Shown one piece after another: positions 1 through 7,491 of a DNA stretch of 34,999 bases (within the stretch, counting starts at the first letter, position 1; each line of letters begins with the position of its first letter). The notes under the pieces are model-generated. The model was not told where the DNA came from, made no database searches, and worked only from the letters and a program-made list of their open reading frames with translations. The position numbers were made by a program, and so were the translations under genes. Source of the DNA: Bifidobacteriaceae bacterium (GTDB lineage Bacteria > Actinomycetota > Actinomycetes > Actinomycetales > WQXJ01); assembly GCA_031268215.1 (NCBI GenBank), contig JAIRXP010000118.1, positions 1 through 34,999 of the forward strand, read 5' to 3'.

Positions 1-22
1 TCCGCTGGTCGTCGTCTGTCAT
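1..22 (-). CDS. Start of a truncated gene downstream of the toxin
   Basis: An ATG at position 22 on the minus strand opens a frame reading MTDDDQR that leaves the window at position 1. A strong ribosome binding site (AGGAGGG, about 30-36) lies at normal spacing, and the toxin stop codon is only 12 bases upstream, so the gene is probably the third member of the toxin-antitoxin transcript. Only seven residues are visible, so no function can be given. The good ribosome binding site is the main support. Confidence 0.45.
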
Positions 23-34
23 TCGGGTTCCCTC

Positions 35-301
35 CTATAGCCTTGGATAGTACCTATCCAAGGCTAACCCGGCAACCAGCTGAAACACCCGAACGACACG
101 AACCTGACTCACACCCGCCACCCGCCGGACGTCCCGGTACACCTCGCGGTGGCGCTTTGGGAACTCCGCCAAGCTGTCCGCCGTGGCATGGAAGTCGTCC
201 TCGAACCGATCCGCCAAGTCCAAGCTGATACCGGCGTAATAGTCCCGCGCCTCATAGACGTCCGGCCCGGCCGCCGGGCGGATAACAACGTCGAAGGTCA
301 T
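35..301 (-). CDS. RelE/ParE-type toxin with abnormal C-terminus
   Basis: This 88-residue protein resembles the RelE/ParE toxin superfamily, whose members cleave ribosome-bound mRNA (RelE) or poison gyrase (ParE). The N-terminal half fits well: a first strand (FDVVIRPAA), a helix containing ARDYY and a second helix ending in FPKRHREVYRDVRRV. After that, a normal member has a strand of the type FPYxVxYRV and a final HxxRxP-like segment. Here the frame runs into VFQLVAGLALDRYYPRL and stops, about 10 residues short. The last codons are made of a perfect palindrome (41-63). The gene overlaps the upstream antitoxin by 4 bases (ATGA), so the pair is translationally coupled. The family call is fairly safe; activity is doubtful because the C-terminal strand carries important residues in this fold. 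Confidence 0.7.
   Translation of the reverse strand: MTFDVVIRPAAGPDVYEARDYYAGISLDLADRFEDDFHATADSLAEFPKRHREVYRDVRRVAGVSQVRVVRVFQLVAGLALDRYYPRL
41..63. repeat. Perfect palindrome at the toxin 3' end
   Basis: Arms CCTTGGATAG and CTATCCAAGG are perfectly complementary with a 3-base centre (TAC). The palindrome encodes the last codons of the toxin, just before the stop and the ribosome binding site of the next gene. It could be an operator, an RNA hairpin controlling the downstream gene, or an inserted short element that truncated the toxin. No T-run follows on either strand, so a classic terminator is unlikely. Confidence 0.6.
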
Positions 302-519
302 CGCCTAGAACGCAGTTTCACCATGAACTCGTTCAGGGGGACGCCAGAGTCGGGGCTGGCCTCCATGTCCGCGATCCGTTCATCCAGAACCCGCTTGTCG
401 GCTTCACTCAGCGGCGCTTCGTGTAATCCCCAAGACCTGCGCACATGGCGGATCAACTCGACCTGATCGTCGACGCTCATCGCGTCAACAAGTTCAACAA
501 CTGCCGGATCAACCACCAC
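298..519 (-). CDS. Addiction-module antitoxin (TIGR02574-like)
   Basis: A small acidic protein of 73 residues that matches the pattern of the 'putative addiction module component' antitoxins. It has an N-terminal helix (VVELVDAMSVDDQVELIRHVRRSW), a central LSEADKRVLDERIADMEASP stretch and a short basic tail. Such proteins neutralise the ParE/RelE-type toxin encoded just downstream. Two in-frame GTG codons (519 and 516) can start it. No Shine-Dalgarno sequence is present. A TAGGCT hexamer at 523-528 on the minus strand lies 3 to 6 bases upstream, which suggests a leaderless mRNA from a -10 box there. Its stop overlaps the toxin start by 4 bases. Confidence 0.7.
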   Translation of the reverse strand: MVVDPAVVELVDAMSVDDQVELIRHVRRSWGLHEAPLSEADKRVLDERIADMEASPDSGVPLNEFMVKLRSRR

Positions 520-614
520 ACCAGCCTACGCCGAAACCTTGGCGTTTGGGCCTACTCAAGACCGGGACAGACCCGGGATACCCCGATATGATTGGAAGTG
601 GAGATCAACCGTTC

Positions 615-633
615 TCCCTGGTCAAACCAGGGA
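615..633. repeat. Perfect 8-bp hairpin
   Basis: Arms TCCCTGGT and ACCAGGGA enclose the loop CAA. It lies between the divergent antitoxin and ABC clusters. No T-tract follows, so it may be an operator or a remnant rather than a terminator. Confidence 0.4.
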
Positions 634-836
634 ACGAGAATTGACCACAACCAACTGGAGCCATCCGGAAAGGCCGCGACTCGGCCAGGGGGCCCGGGTT
701 CAAATCCCCCCATCCCGACTGGTGGCCCGCGTGTTTTGCCGGGTCAGGCTCGTTTCCGTGTTCGTTGAGGAGCCTGGAAAGTGCCAAGTCCAGCAAGAAC
801 CCAGCATTTTGAGTTCTGGAACGCCCCATGAGGGAC

Positions 837-864
837 TTGCGCAAACTAGTTTATGCCGTAGACT
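837..864 (+). promoter_or_regulatory. Probable promoter of the ABC cluster, leaderless
   Basis: TTGCGC (837-842) and TAGACT (859-864) are separated by 16 bases and fit a sigma-70-type promoter. The ATG at 872 follows 7 bases later with no Shine-Dalgarno sequence, which fits a leaderless transcript, common in actinobacteria. The -35 lies in the palindrome TTGCGCAA, and CTAGT/ACTAG arms (846-867) flank the -10 box. These could be the operator of the winged-helix regulator encoded in the same cluster. Confidence 0.4.
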
Positions 865-871
865 AGACTGC

Positions 872-1537
872 ATGAACGACGCTCCCACAGGATTGGATCC
901 CCGTCGCGCGCTGAGACTGAGCCGCGCCGCGGCTGATCGCGCCCACGCCTTCTACTCGGGTTCGGGGCGACTCGCGACAGCGGCCTGGGGGTTGGCCTGG
1001 CTGATCGGGTACGGGACCCTGTGGTGGGCAACTCCCGAGGCCACCGGCTCCACGCCGGGTTGGGCATTCGCGGTTGGTGCCGGGGCGCTACTGGTCGCCA
1101 TCGTCCTGTCCGCCGCCGCCGGGGCCCGGGCCGGAGGCGAGCTGGTTGGACCGTCCGCCAAGGCGGCCGCATTCTACGGCTGGAGCTGGTTCGTCGCTTT
1201 TGGAGCCGCCATGAGTGCCGTCGGGATGACCGTCAGCCGGTACCAGCTAAGCGACGAGCTGGCCGGCGTCCTGTTCAACGTCATGGCCGCAGCACTGACC
1301 GGCACGCTGTACATGTCCGGAGCGGCCGTATTCAAGGAGCCGACCATGTTCGTGGTGGGGGCGGTGATGATAACGCTGGCACCCCTCGGTGTGGGAGTCG
1401 GAGTGCCGAATGGCTACCTGGCGATGGCGCTGGTTGGCGGAGGATTGATGCTGGCCTCATTTGTGTTCCAAACCATCCAGGCACGGCGCCTGCGCCTTGG
1501 GAAGAGCGGCCGGCCGGCGGAAGCCGGTGAGCGGTGA
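872..1537 (+). CDS. Hypothetical multi-pass membrane protein
   Basis: This 221-residue protein has a short charged N-terminus and five to six hydrophobic segments (about residues 34-52, 63-85, 100-118, 130-146, 147-168 and 172-193), ending in a basic cytoplasmic tail. I do not recognise a catalytic motif. It is the first gene of a four-gene cluster with a winged-helix regulator and an ABC exporter. Its stop overlaps the regulator start (GTGA). Proteins of this layout commonly sit beside regulators of this type as unknown membrane partners. An upstream in-frame extension to 539 is open but lacks a good start and crosses the tRNA-like sequence and promoter, so the ATG at 872 is preferred. Confidence 0.8.
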   Translation: MNDAPTGLDPRRALRLSRAAADRAHAFYSGSGRLATAAWGLAWLIGYGTLWWATPEATGSTPGWAFAVGAGALLVAIVLSAAAGARAGGELVGPSAKAAAFYGWSWFVAFGAAMSAVGMTVSRYQLSDELAGVLFNVMAAALTGTLYMSGAAVFKEPTMFVVGAVMITLAPLGVGVGVPNGYLAMALVGGGLMLASFVFQTIQARRLRLGKSGRPAEAGER

Positions 1538-1830
1538 GCGGGCTAGACCCAGTCATCCACGCCGAGACCAGGTTACGGATCATGTCCGCGCTGGCCGTGC
1601 TGGGCCAGGGCGACATGGTCGCTTTCACCGCCCTTCGCAAGATGCTGGACCTGACCGTGGGGAACCTGTCAGTCCACCTGACAAAGCTGGAGGCGGCCGG
1701 ATACATCGCCATCAACAAGACCTTTGAGGGACGCAAACCGGCGACCTACATCCGGTTGACCGCCAACGGGCGCGCAGCCTTCGAGCAATACCTGAACGAC
1801 TTGAAAACACTTCTGGGGGAAGGCACATGA
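1534..1830 (+). CDS. Small winged-helix transcriptional regulator (MarR/PadR-like)
   Basis: This 98-residue protein is almost entirely one winged-helix DNA-binding domain of the HTH_34 (PF13601-like) type. It has an N-terminal helix (HAETRLRIMSAL), a recognition region LTVGNLSVHLTKLEAAGYI and a wing KTFEGRKPATYIRLTANGR, followed by a short dimerisation helix. Such regulators usually control the membrane and ABC genes beside them. It starts at a GTG overlapping the preceding stop and ends overlapping the ABC ATPase start (ATGA), so the cluster is translationally coupled. It probably autoregulates the promoter at 837-864, but this is inference. Confidence 0.88.
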   Translation: MSGLDPVIHAETRLRIMSALAVLGQGDMVAFTALRKMLDLTVGNLSVHLTKLEAAGYIAINKTFEGRKPATYIRLTANGRAAFEQYLNDLKTLLGEGT

Positions 1831-2579
1831 CATACCAGGACACCACCGACCAAGGCCCGCCTCTCAGGATCGAGTCGCTGGTCAAGAGCTACAAGGCACG
1901 CATGGCGGTTGAGCGGCTGAGTTTGACCGTCGCGGCCGGGCAGATAGTCGGTTTCGTGGGACCGAACGGCTCTGGGAAGACCACCACAATGCGTTGCGTC
2001 ATGGGTTTGGCTAGGCCAGACTCGGGCGAGATCGAAATCTTCGGCCACCGGCCCGGCTCCCCTGAGGCGCTGGCCCTAACTGGCGCCGCGATAGAGGAGC
2101 CGGCCCTGAACACGGCGCTCAGCGGACGGGACCACCTGCGCGTGGCGGCACGTTGGTCCAATGCGACCGGCTCCCGGGTGGACCAGACGCTTGAAGCCGT
2201 TGGATTGGCCGATGCCGCCGGGCTGGCTTGCGGGAAGTACTCGCTCGGCATGAAACAGCGCCTAGCCTTGGCCACGGCGTTGTTGAAGGACCCGCCACTG
2301 CTGGTGTTGGACGAACCGGGCAACGGCCTGGACCCGGCGGGACTGAGGGACGTCAGGCGCCTGCTGACCCGGCTGCGGGACGAAGGCCGGGCGGTGCTGC
2401 TCAGTTCCCACATGATGGGCGAGGTCGAGGCGCTGGCGGACCAACTCGTCATCGTGCGGCAGGGCAAGCCCGTCTACCTTGGCGCCCTCGAAGGGCTGGC
2501 CGAGGCGACCGGCCTGGCCGACTTGACTGGAGCCTTCCTGGCGTTGACCGAACCCGAGCGCGAGGAGGGCGCCAAGTGA
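1827..2579 (+). CDS. ABC transporter ATP-binding protein
   Basis: A 250-residue cytoplasmic ATPase that would power the permease encoded next. All nucleotide-binding motifs are present: Walker A GPNGSGKT (about residues 45-52), signature SLGMKQR (139-145) rather than the usual SGGQ, Walker B LLVLDEP (158-164) and the H-loop histidine in SSHMM (about 195). The SxGMxQR signature and length are typical of the CcmA/DRA-type exporters of drugs, bacteriocins or lipids paired with ABC-2 permeases. The start overlaps the regulator stop, and the stop overlaps the permease start. The substrate cannot be deduced. Confidence 0.95.
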   Translation: MTYQDTTDQGPPLRIESLVKSYKARMAVERLSLTVAAGQIVGFVGPNGSGKTTTMRCVMGLARPDSGEIEIFGHRPGSPEALALTGAAIEEPALNTALSGRDHLRVAARWSNATGSRVDQTLEAVGLADAAGLACGKYSLGMKQRLALATALLKDPPLLVLDEPGNGLDPAGLRDVRRLLTRLRDEGRAVLLSSHMMGEVEALADQLVIVRQGKPVYLGALEGLAEATGLADLTGAFLALTEPEREEGAK

Positions 2580-3427
2580 GCGGGGCGCTGAGATGGGGCC
2601 TGAAGGCGGCCTGGTTCGATGTGGCCAGATGCCGCCAGATCTGGGTCACCGTGGGGATTTGGTTGGTACTGTCGGTGGGATTCGGCGTCGGCATGACGTA
2701 CGCCCTCTACCGTTCGGCGGCGGGCGATCCGAACGCCGACCCGGCCCTGGTGGACGGCCTGAGGCATACCTTCCTGCTGGGCGAATTCGACGCGACGGCC
2801 GGGGGTCTGATGCCGTTCTGGGGCGCGGGAATCGCCTTGGCGTTGGGAGCGTCGGTGGTCGGGTCGCAATACGGCAAACGGACAGTGACCTTGATCTACG
2901 CTGCCGGTCCCCCAAGGGTGGCAGTGCTAGGCGGCCAGCTGTTGGCTTTGGTCGGGGTGCTGGTAGTGGCGGCGACAGGCGCACTGGGCGTCAACGCTCT
3001 GGGAGTGACGGCCGTGTCGCTGGTTCAGGGCTGGCCCGTCACTGCACCGCCTCTCGGGGCGACCGCTATCTCCTGGGCTGCGGGAGTGCTGACGGCGGTA
3101 GCTTACGGACTGGTCGGGGCGGCATTGGCGGTGGCGACACGAAGCGAGATGCGAGCGCTGGGCTTGGGCCTGGTTTGGCTCTTGGGGGTGGAAACCGTGC
3201 TGATCAAGGTGTGCGAGTCGCTGGGCTGGGACTGGCTCGGCCAGTTGACACTGGGAGGGGCCGCCTCCAACCTGGCCGTGGCCAGGGGCGCGTACCCGTG
3301 GTGGCCCAACAGTTTGACGGACCAGGTCTCAGCAGCGCAAGGGGCGGGCGCCGCGGTGGTGTTGGCTGTATGGGCAACGCTGGCAGCGGCCTCGGCGTTG
3401 TGGCTGATACGAACCAGGGACATCTGA
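2576..3427 (+). CDS. ABC-2 type permease
   Basis: A GTG start at 2576 overlaps the ATPase stop (GTGA) and gives 283 residues. The protein has a first membrane helix near residues 22-42 and a large loop after it. Further helices lie around 80-100, 115-145, 160-190, 195-210 and 260-278, the last ending in RTRDI. This is the six-helix layout of ABC-2 membrane subunits. Together with the ATPase it should form an exporter with two ATPases and two permeases. No ribosome binding site other than coupling is evident, and no clear terminator follows. The downstream 240 bases hold a CCGA tandem repeat (about 3439-3453) but no gene. Confidence 0.88.
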   Translation: MSGALRWGLKAAWFDVARCRQIWVTVGIWLVLSVGFGVGMTYALYRSAAGDPNADPALVDGLRHTFLLGEFDATAGGLMPFWGAGIALALGASVVGSQYGKRTVTLIYAAGPPRVAVLGGQLLALVGVLVVAATGALGVNALGVTAVSLVQGWPVTAPPLGATAISWAAGVLTAVAYGLVGAALAVATRSEMRALGLGLVWLLGVETVLIKVCESLGWDWLGQLTLGGAASNLAVARGAYPWWPNSLTDQVSAAQGAGAAVVLAVWATLAAASALWLIRTRDI

Positions 3428-3672
3428 CATAACCATCCGGCCGACCGACCGACCGCGATAACACCCACCAGGAGCTTTGGGACCCTAAGCCACCGCGAAC
3501 CGGAGGGTGGTTCGAAGCCCTGGGGCGGCATCGGCCAACTCAAGGGCCCCGCCCACCGCCAGGTCGTCAAGCTCAGACTCCGAATCACCGACGTGCGTCG
3601 GCTACTTTGAGCGCGGAAGGTAGGCTAAGGCAGCGGTCTCCAGCCCGTGGGGGCCAGTTAGGTGCGAGGAAC

Positions 3673-4227
3673 ATGCTCAAGCTCTATAAACACGAAGGAG
3701 GGGAGCTTCATTACGCCGAGTATTGGGCGGACGGCGGGGTCGCGACCATACATGTTGGCCAAGTTGGAGACACAGGGAGTTCCGAGAAGACGCCATGCGC
3801 GGATGAGGGATCATTTGAGCGCGATTTCCGGCAGCGGTTCACCGCGCAGGGCTATGCCGAATGGCCAGAAGGACAGCATTGGTGGTTAGCACTCCAATGG
3901 CCCATGGACACGTTCGGAGGCAACGCCGCCATACGCGCGATGCGCAACAAGGCGATGGACATCTTGGACGACCTGTTGGGTTGGACAGGGCTAGGCCACG
4001 TTGACGGATTTGACATGGGCAGAACCGCGAGCCCCGAGGAGAAATTCGCGGTCAACGTCTTCTGCGTGGTGGTGGATGCGGAGACCGCAGTCAAACGAAT
4101 TCTTGAGACCTTGCCGGAACAGCTAGATTGCGCGCAGTTGAAGATTGGCCTCAGGTCTGAGTCGCAAGATGCCACGTTCAAGCTGCGCTATGCGGCCCCC
4201 GGAGAAGACGGCCCTTTCTATTTGTAG
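3673..4227 (+). CDS. Hypothetical protein, WGR-like N-terminus
   Basis: This is a 184-residue soluble protein of unknown function. The N-terminal part (LKLYKHEGGELHYAEYW, then IHVGQVGDTG) looks loosely like a WGR domain or related beta-rich fold. The middle (residues about 60-110) is rich in Trp (WPEGQHWWLALQWPMD). The C-terminal half alternates strands and helices and ends in DGPFYL. The ATG at 3673 is chosen because GAGGAAC lies just upstream and the aligned fold starts there; an upstream in-frame start at 3607 is possible. Its last 10 bases overlap the end of the convergent minus-strand gene, so it sits at the edge of the GTPase/kinase locus and may be an accessory part of it. Confidence 0.75.
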   Translation: MLKLYKHEGGELHYAEYWADGGVATIHVGQVGDTGSSEKTPCADEGSFERDFRQRFTAQGYAEWPEGQHWWLALQWPMDTFGGNAAIRAMRNKAMDILDDLLGWTGLGHVDGFDMGRTASPEEKFAVNVFCVVVDAETAVKRILETLPEQLDCAQLKIGLRSESQDATFKLRYAAPGEDGPFYL

Positions 4228-6305
4228 GCTGGGCTGCATCCATGGCTTGGAATGCCTGCCTTAAGACAGTCACCTTGGCTGACGGACTCCGCCGTTGGCT
4301 CAACCCCGACTACTTGGGGCCAGTGAGTCGTGGGCTCGAATCCCGCCAGGCTGCGTTGGCCATCCGCCGGCCCCGCGGACGAGCTGTTTAGCCCAGGCAC
4401 TTGGTGTACTGAGGCGCGCTGCGCCTCCTTGAGGGCCTGACCGGTAAGCACGCCAATCCCGAAGACGATGGTTGTTATCAGCGCTATGAGCGCTATCAGC
4501 CAACCACGGGCCGTCATCACACCAGGCGGTTCCGGCATCGAGCCCGGATCGCTCGCCGGTCCATCCGTTGAGGTCGGCAAGGCCGGCTTGCCCAACGACC
4601 CACCAGCGGCCGGCTTAAGAGAATCGTGCCAATAGGGATGATTAGCTGACGGCCGAACCATTGGGGCCACGTCGACGGCGTGGCCCAGCGCACCGGGGCC
4701 GCCACCAGTGTTCGCGTCCCACCCGTGGAAGTCCCGCCGGTCCGCACCCTTCACCGCTGGCTCGGCCGACACATCGGCCGGTGCGACCTCTTGGCGGGAC
4801 TCAGCCATTCTGACGAGGTCCCCGGGGAACTCCGCGAAGCACCAGCGGATGATCTCTAGCGCTTCTTCAGGATCGCGGGAGCTGACCTGGCCGGCCCCCA
4901 AGCGGAGCACGTGCCCGAGGAATCGTTGACGCAGTAGCGACGATCCAGCCAGCAACACGTTCCGCCTCCACGCGACGCTGCCCCAAGACATCCAATCCTC
5001 AGCTTCCGAGTTCTCAGCGGCTAAAAGCACACGCGCCGTGAATCTCCGTGCGCCGGGGTCATCCATCATGAAAGCGCCCAGCGGCGGCCGGCCGGGAGCT
5101 GAGTCCCGTTCGGACAGCACGGCCGCCACTTCTGGAGCCAACGTGGCGGGATGCGCGCCAAGACCGCTCAAGACCTCCCAGGCCACATCGGCGTGAGACC
5201 AGTTCTCACCGCTCAGGTCGGCAGATAGGATCCGCTTCAACTCCTCGATGATGAGCGCCCCGCCCGGTCCCCTTGGGAGCGGCCTAAGCTGGCCCAAGTC
5301 CAACCCTCCCCGCAATGACCGATCACACATGTCTAGTGCCAGCTCATGTAGCCTCGCTTCAGACAACTGATCGTCCTTGATGACCGCATCAATCACTTCT
5401 TCCGGCAACCACTCACAAACTGGGCCGGACCGCCGGACCATGGTTTCCACCTCAAGGAGCAATCCGGCAACATCGCGGGCCCGCATCTCCCCGGCGGCCC
5501 AGCCTTTCCCCAGTCTGGCTATCGATTCTTCGAACCGACGGCCGGGTGAATCCGGGGCTTGCGGAGGATAGATGGCGCGCGTCGCCAAGTCGAACGCGAT
5601 GATCCCCTGATCGGTAATAGGCCCTTCGCGGATCTGCCCGGCGCGGTCAGCCATGGTGAGCCACCCCGGCGGCCCGGCATCCGCCCTAGGAGCGTACGAC
5701 AGCAACGGCAGAACGGCAGCCATCTTTGGGGGCAGCGAAGCGACCAGCGCTGCCAGCCGGCTTGGGGCCTCAGCCGGCAGGCAGATGACCGCAAATCCCT
5801 TACGTTGCCCGATGGCGTCCACCAGCCCAGCCAGCAAGTCCGGTTCCGCCGGCTCCACCGGGATGGTTTCCCCCGACCAGTGAATCTGAGGCAGATCGCG
5901 TGTGCGCTGGTCACCATGCTTCCAAACGGTGAGTTCATCCGCCGCCCAAATCGCGAACGCCACGGCCTCCGCGCCGCGCAGAGTACCGCTGGGTGCCACA
6001 CAAAGCCGCACTTCATCCGCGCCGCGCCCGGTCAAGTCGCCCGCCATGGGCCGCTTGATCGCGACTAGGTCGCCCCATTGGTGACCAGGATGCGAGTAGA
6101 ACACCCAGGATGGGCCGTTGCGGTCCCCCAACTCAACATCCCGGAGGAGACGGTACTCCCAGTCCTGAGGATTGACGCTCCACTTCCAGCCTTGGCTGGA
6201 CGCGACAATCGCATAACCCTGGTCGCCTCCAGCCTCCGCCTGACTCGACCAGGCGTAAACGGAAAACTCCAGCCGTGCCGGAAGGGTCCGCATTGATGCA
6301 CACAT
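4218..6305 (-). CDS. Large membrane-anchored partner of the GTPase (GAP1-like?)
   Basis: This 695-residue protein follows the GTPase gene after 1 base and ends the operon. Residues 1-590 appear soluble. There is a beta-rich N-terminal region (LEFSVYAWSSQ through residue about 170), a central region with alternating hydrophobic strands, and a helical stretch around 300-500. A linker of low complexity precedes a single membrane helix at about 602-620 (WLIALIALITTIVFGIGVL), with a 75-residue tail that contains two Cys (GDCLKAGIPSHGC). Position and size match the GTPase-associated proteins (GAP1 family) that accompany double-GTPase genes in conflict systems. I see no decisive motif, so that name is tentative. 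The start at 6305 has GGAGG upstream; an internal Met four codons on is an alternative. Confidence 0.8.
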   Translation of the reverse strand: MCASMRTLPARLEFSVYAWSSQAEAGGDQGYAIVASSQGWKWSVNPQDWEYRLLRDVELGDRNGPSWVFYSHPGHQWGDLVAIKRPMAGDLTGRGADEVRLCVAPSGTLRGAEAVAFAIWAADELTVWKHGDQRTRDLPQIHWSGETIPVEPAEPDLLAGLVDAIGQRKGFAVICLPAEAPSRLAALVASLPPKMAAVLPLLSYAPRADAGPPGWLTMADRAGQIREGPITDQGIIAFDLATRAIYPPQAPDSPGRRFEESIARLGKGWAAGEMRARDVAGLLLEVETMVRRSGPVCEWLPEEVIDAVIKDDQLSEARLHELALDMCDRSLRGGLDLGQLRPLPRGPGGALIIEELKRILSADLSGENWSHADVAWEVLSGLGAHPATLAPEVAAVLSERDSAPGRPPLGAFMMDDPGARRFTARVLLAAENSEAEDWMSWGSVAWRRNVLLAGSSLLRQRFLGHVLRLGAGQVSSRDPEEALEIIRWCFAEFPGDLVRMAESRQEVAPADVSAEPAVKGADRRDFHGWDANTGGGPGALGHAVDVAPMVRPSANHPYWHDSLKPAAGGSLGKPALPTSTDGPASDPGSMPEPPGVMTARGWLIALIALITTIVFGIGVLTGQALKEAQRASVHQVPGLNSSSAGPADGQRSLAGFEPTTHWPQVVGVEPTAESVSQGDCLKAGIPSHGCSPAYK

Positions 6306-6306
6306 C

Positions 6307-7491
6307 TCAGGAATTCCTCCATCTCAAGCGAGACGTTTCACCCGCCGGCTTGGTCCCATGGCAGACCAGTGACCGCCGGTCCCACGCGATCAGGTACGGG
6401 TCCAGGGCACGTCCGGGAGCCCCGTCCCCCGGATTGGAAGACTCTTCCAGTCCCGCCCGTTCTTGGGGCGTCTCGTAATCCCTTCCTGTTCCTGACACCG
6501 CGACAACTGAGTAGTCGCTGAAGAGCCGGCTGGCGGCATTAAGCATTGGCATAGCACCAAAGCGGGCCATGAACTCCATAAGCTTGCCGGTCTCCTGTTG
6601 CCATGCCCGGGCGTCTGCGCCGCCAATGGCGGCCGGAGCCTCAAGAAACTCTTGAGGGAAACCCTTCACATCCCTGTACCGGTCGCATTTTGTCAGGGCG
6701 AAGACAACGGTCCGCGGCTTTTCGCAATCGGCAAAGACCCGTTTGAGCTGCGCGAAATAGTGGACATAGTTGAACCGCCGCTTTTGCTCATCGAAGCCAC
6801 TGCTGGAAGGGTCTTCCGGAGCATCCGCGGGACGCGCTCGCTCGCGGGCCACCGAGTCGATCCGAATCCGGTCCTCCCTGAGGGATGTCAGCTCAAAGGG
6901 AGGCACCGCGAACACGATCAGATCTAGCTCAGACAGGAACCCCCAACTCAGTATTTCATCGGACTCCGCCCGGTCCGGGTTCTGCTTGAATTCCTCACCC
7001 GCCAGATCAAGAAGCATCATCGAAAAGGGCGCCTGGCGGCCCTCTGGAATGGCTCCCAGTATGGCCGGTCTTTCGCGGTTCTTGCCAGGGGAAGTGGCCT
7101 TCCCCTCTTCGGCGTCCCTGGTGACCAGATGGGCGGAATCGTCGGCCGGATAGAGAACAACACCGCCAATGTCTCGCCCACCTGAACCCGACCAGAGCTC
7201 CCGGAAGATCCGGCTCTTCCCGGCCCTGACCGGGCCCAGCAGGGCCCCGGCCAGGACGTCGCCCGCCGCTAGCTGCGTCCGGCACAGCGGCACCGCCGTT
7301 GACATTGGGTTAGCAACCCGACGTGATTCAGGCTGCGGGTTGCCGCAATACGGACGGCGGAGAGGATCTGGCACCCCGCCCGCCGGGGCTTCCACCACAT
7401 TTCCGCTCTTCACATCCCGCCATAGGACATTCTCGCCGGTAGCTACATCGACATGACCGTCACACGCGGGACACTTCCTCAGCTTTCGCAT
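6307..7491 (-). CDS. P-loop GTPase of the double-GTPase type with zinc-ribbon remnant
   Basis: This 394-residue protein has a P-loop GPVRAGKS (residues 86-93), a Walker B/G3 element LDLAGEE (161-167), a G4 motif TKCD (267-270) and a later VSGTG segment (332-336) where a G5 loop would sit. This is the pattern of TRAFAC-class GTPases, and the architecture fits the DO-GTPase families found in bacterial conflict operons. The N-terminus holds CPAC (7-10) and YCGN (48-51). A normal zinc ribbon would have a second CPxC there, but an Arg replaces the first Cys, so metal binding is doubtful. A very good ribosome binding site (AAGGAGGG) precedes the ATG, which overlaps the upstream membrane-protein gene by 13 bases. 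GTP hydrolysis probably acts as a switch controlling an effector. Confidence 0.82.
   Translation of the reverse strand: MRKLRKCPACDGHVDVATGENVLWRDVKSGNVVEAPAGGVPDPLRRPYCGNPQPESRRVANPMSTAVPLCRTQLAAGDVLAGALLGPVRAGKSRIFRELWSGSGGRDIGGVVLYPADDSAHLVTRDAEEGKATSPGKNRERPAILGAIPEGRQAPFSMMLLDLAGEEFKQNPDRAESDEILSWGFLSELDLIVFAVPPFELTSLREDRIRIDSVARERARPADAPEDPSSSGFDEQKRRFNYVHYFAQLKRVFADCEKPRTVVFALTKCDRYRDVKGFPQEFLEAPAAIGGADARAWQQETGKLMEFMARFGAMPMLNAASRLFSDYSVVAVSGTGRDYETPQERAGLEESSNPGDGAPGRALDPYLIAWDRRSLVCHGTKPAGETSRLRWRNS

Larger units (their letters stand above)
520..871. other. Intergenic region with hairpin and tRNA-like fragment
   Basis: No convincing gene lies in these 350 bases. It contains a perfect hairpin (615-633, arms TCCCTGGT and ACCAGGGA, 3-base loop). 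At about 694-718 there is a stretch resembling the T-arm and acceptor 3' strand of a tRNA (loop TTCAAAT at 699-705, followed by CCCCC). A matching 5' acceptor strand at tRNA distance is absent, so it is not a working tRNA; it could be a remnant or an old attachment site. The last 35 bases hold the promoter of the downstream cluster. Confidence 0.4.

Noticed and set aside
539..871. Upstream extension of the membrane protein frame to 539
   Set aside because: It would cross a hairpin, the tRNA-like sequence and the promoter, and it lacks a ribosome binding site; the ATG at 872 gives the natural protein.
3505..3530. TTCGAAG loop with GC-rich flanks after the ABC permease
   Set aside because: The T-stem does not pair (T opposite C) and no other tRNA arms are present.
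3103..3588. Minus-strand open frame of 161 codons
   Set aside because: It overlaps the ABC permease, has an arbitrary composition and matches no family.
4313..4350. tRNA T-arm-like sequence (GTGGG, CTCGAAT, CCCGC) inside the GTPase-partner gene
   Set aside because: It has a 5-pair stem but no matching 5' acceptor or D-arm at the right distance, and it lies within coding sequence of a longer gene.
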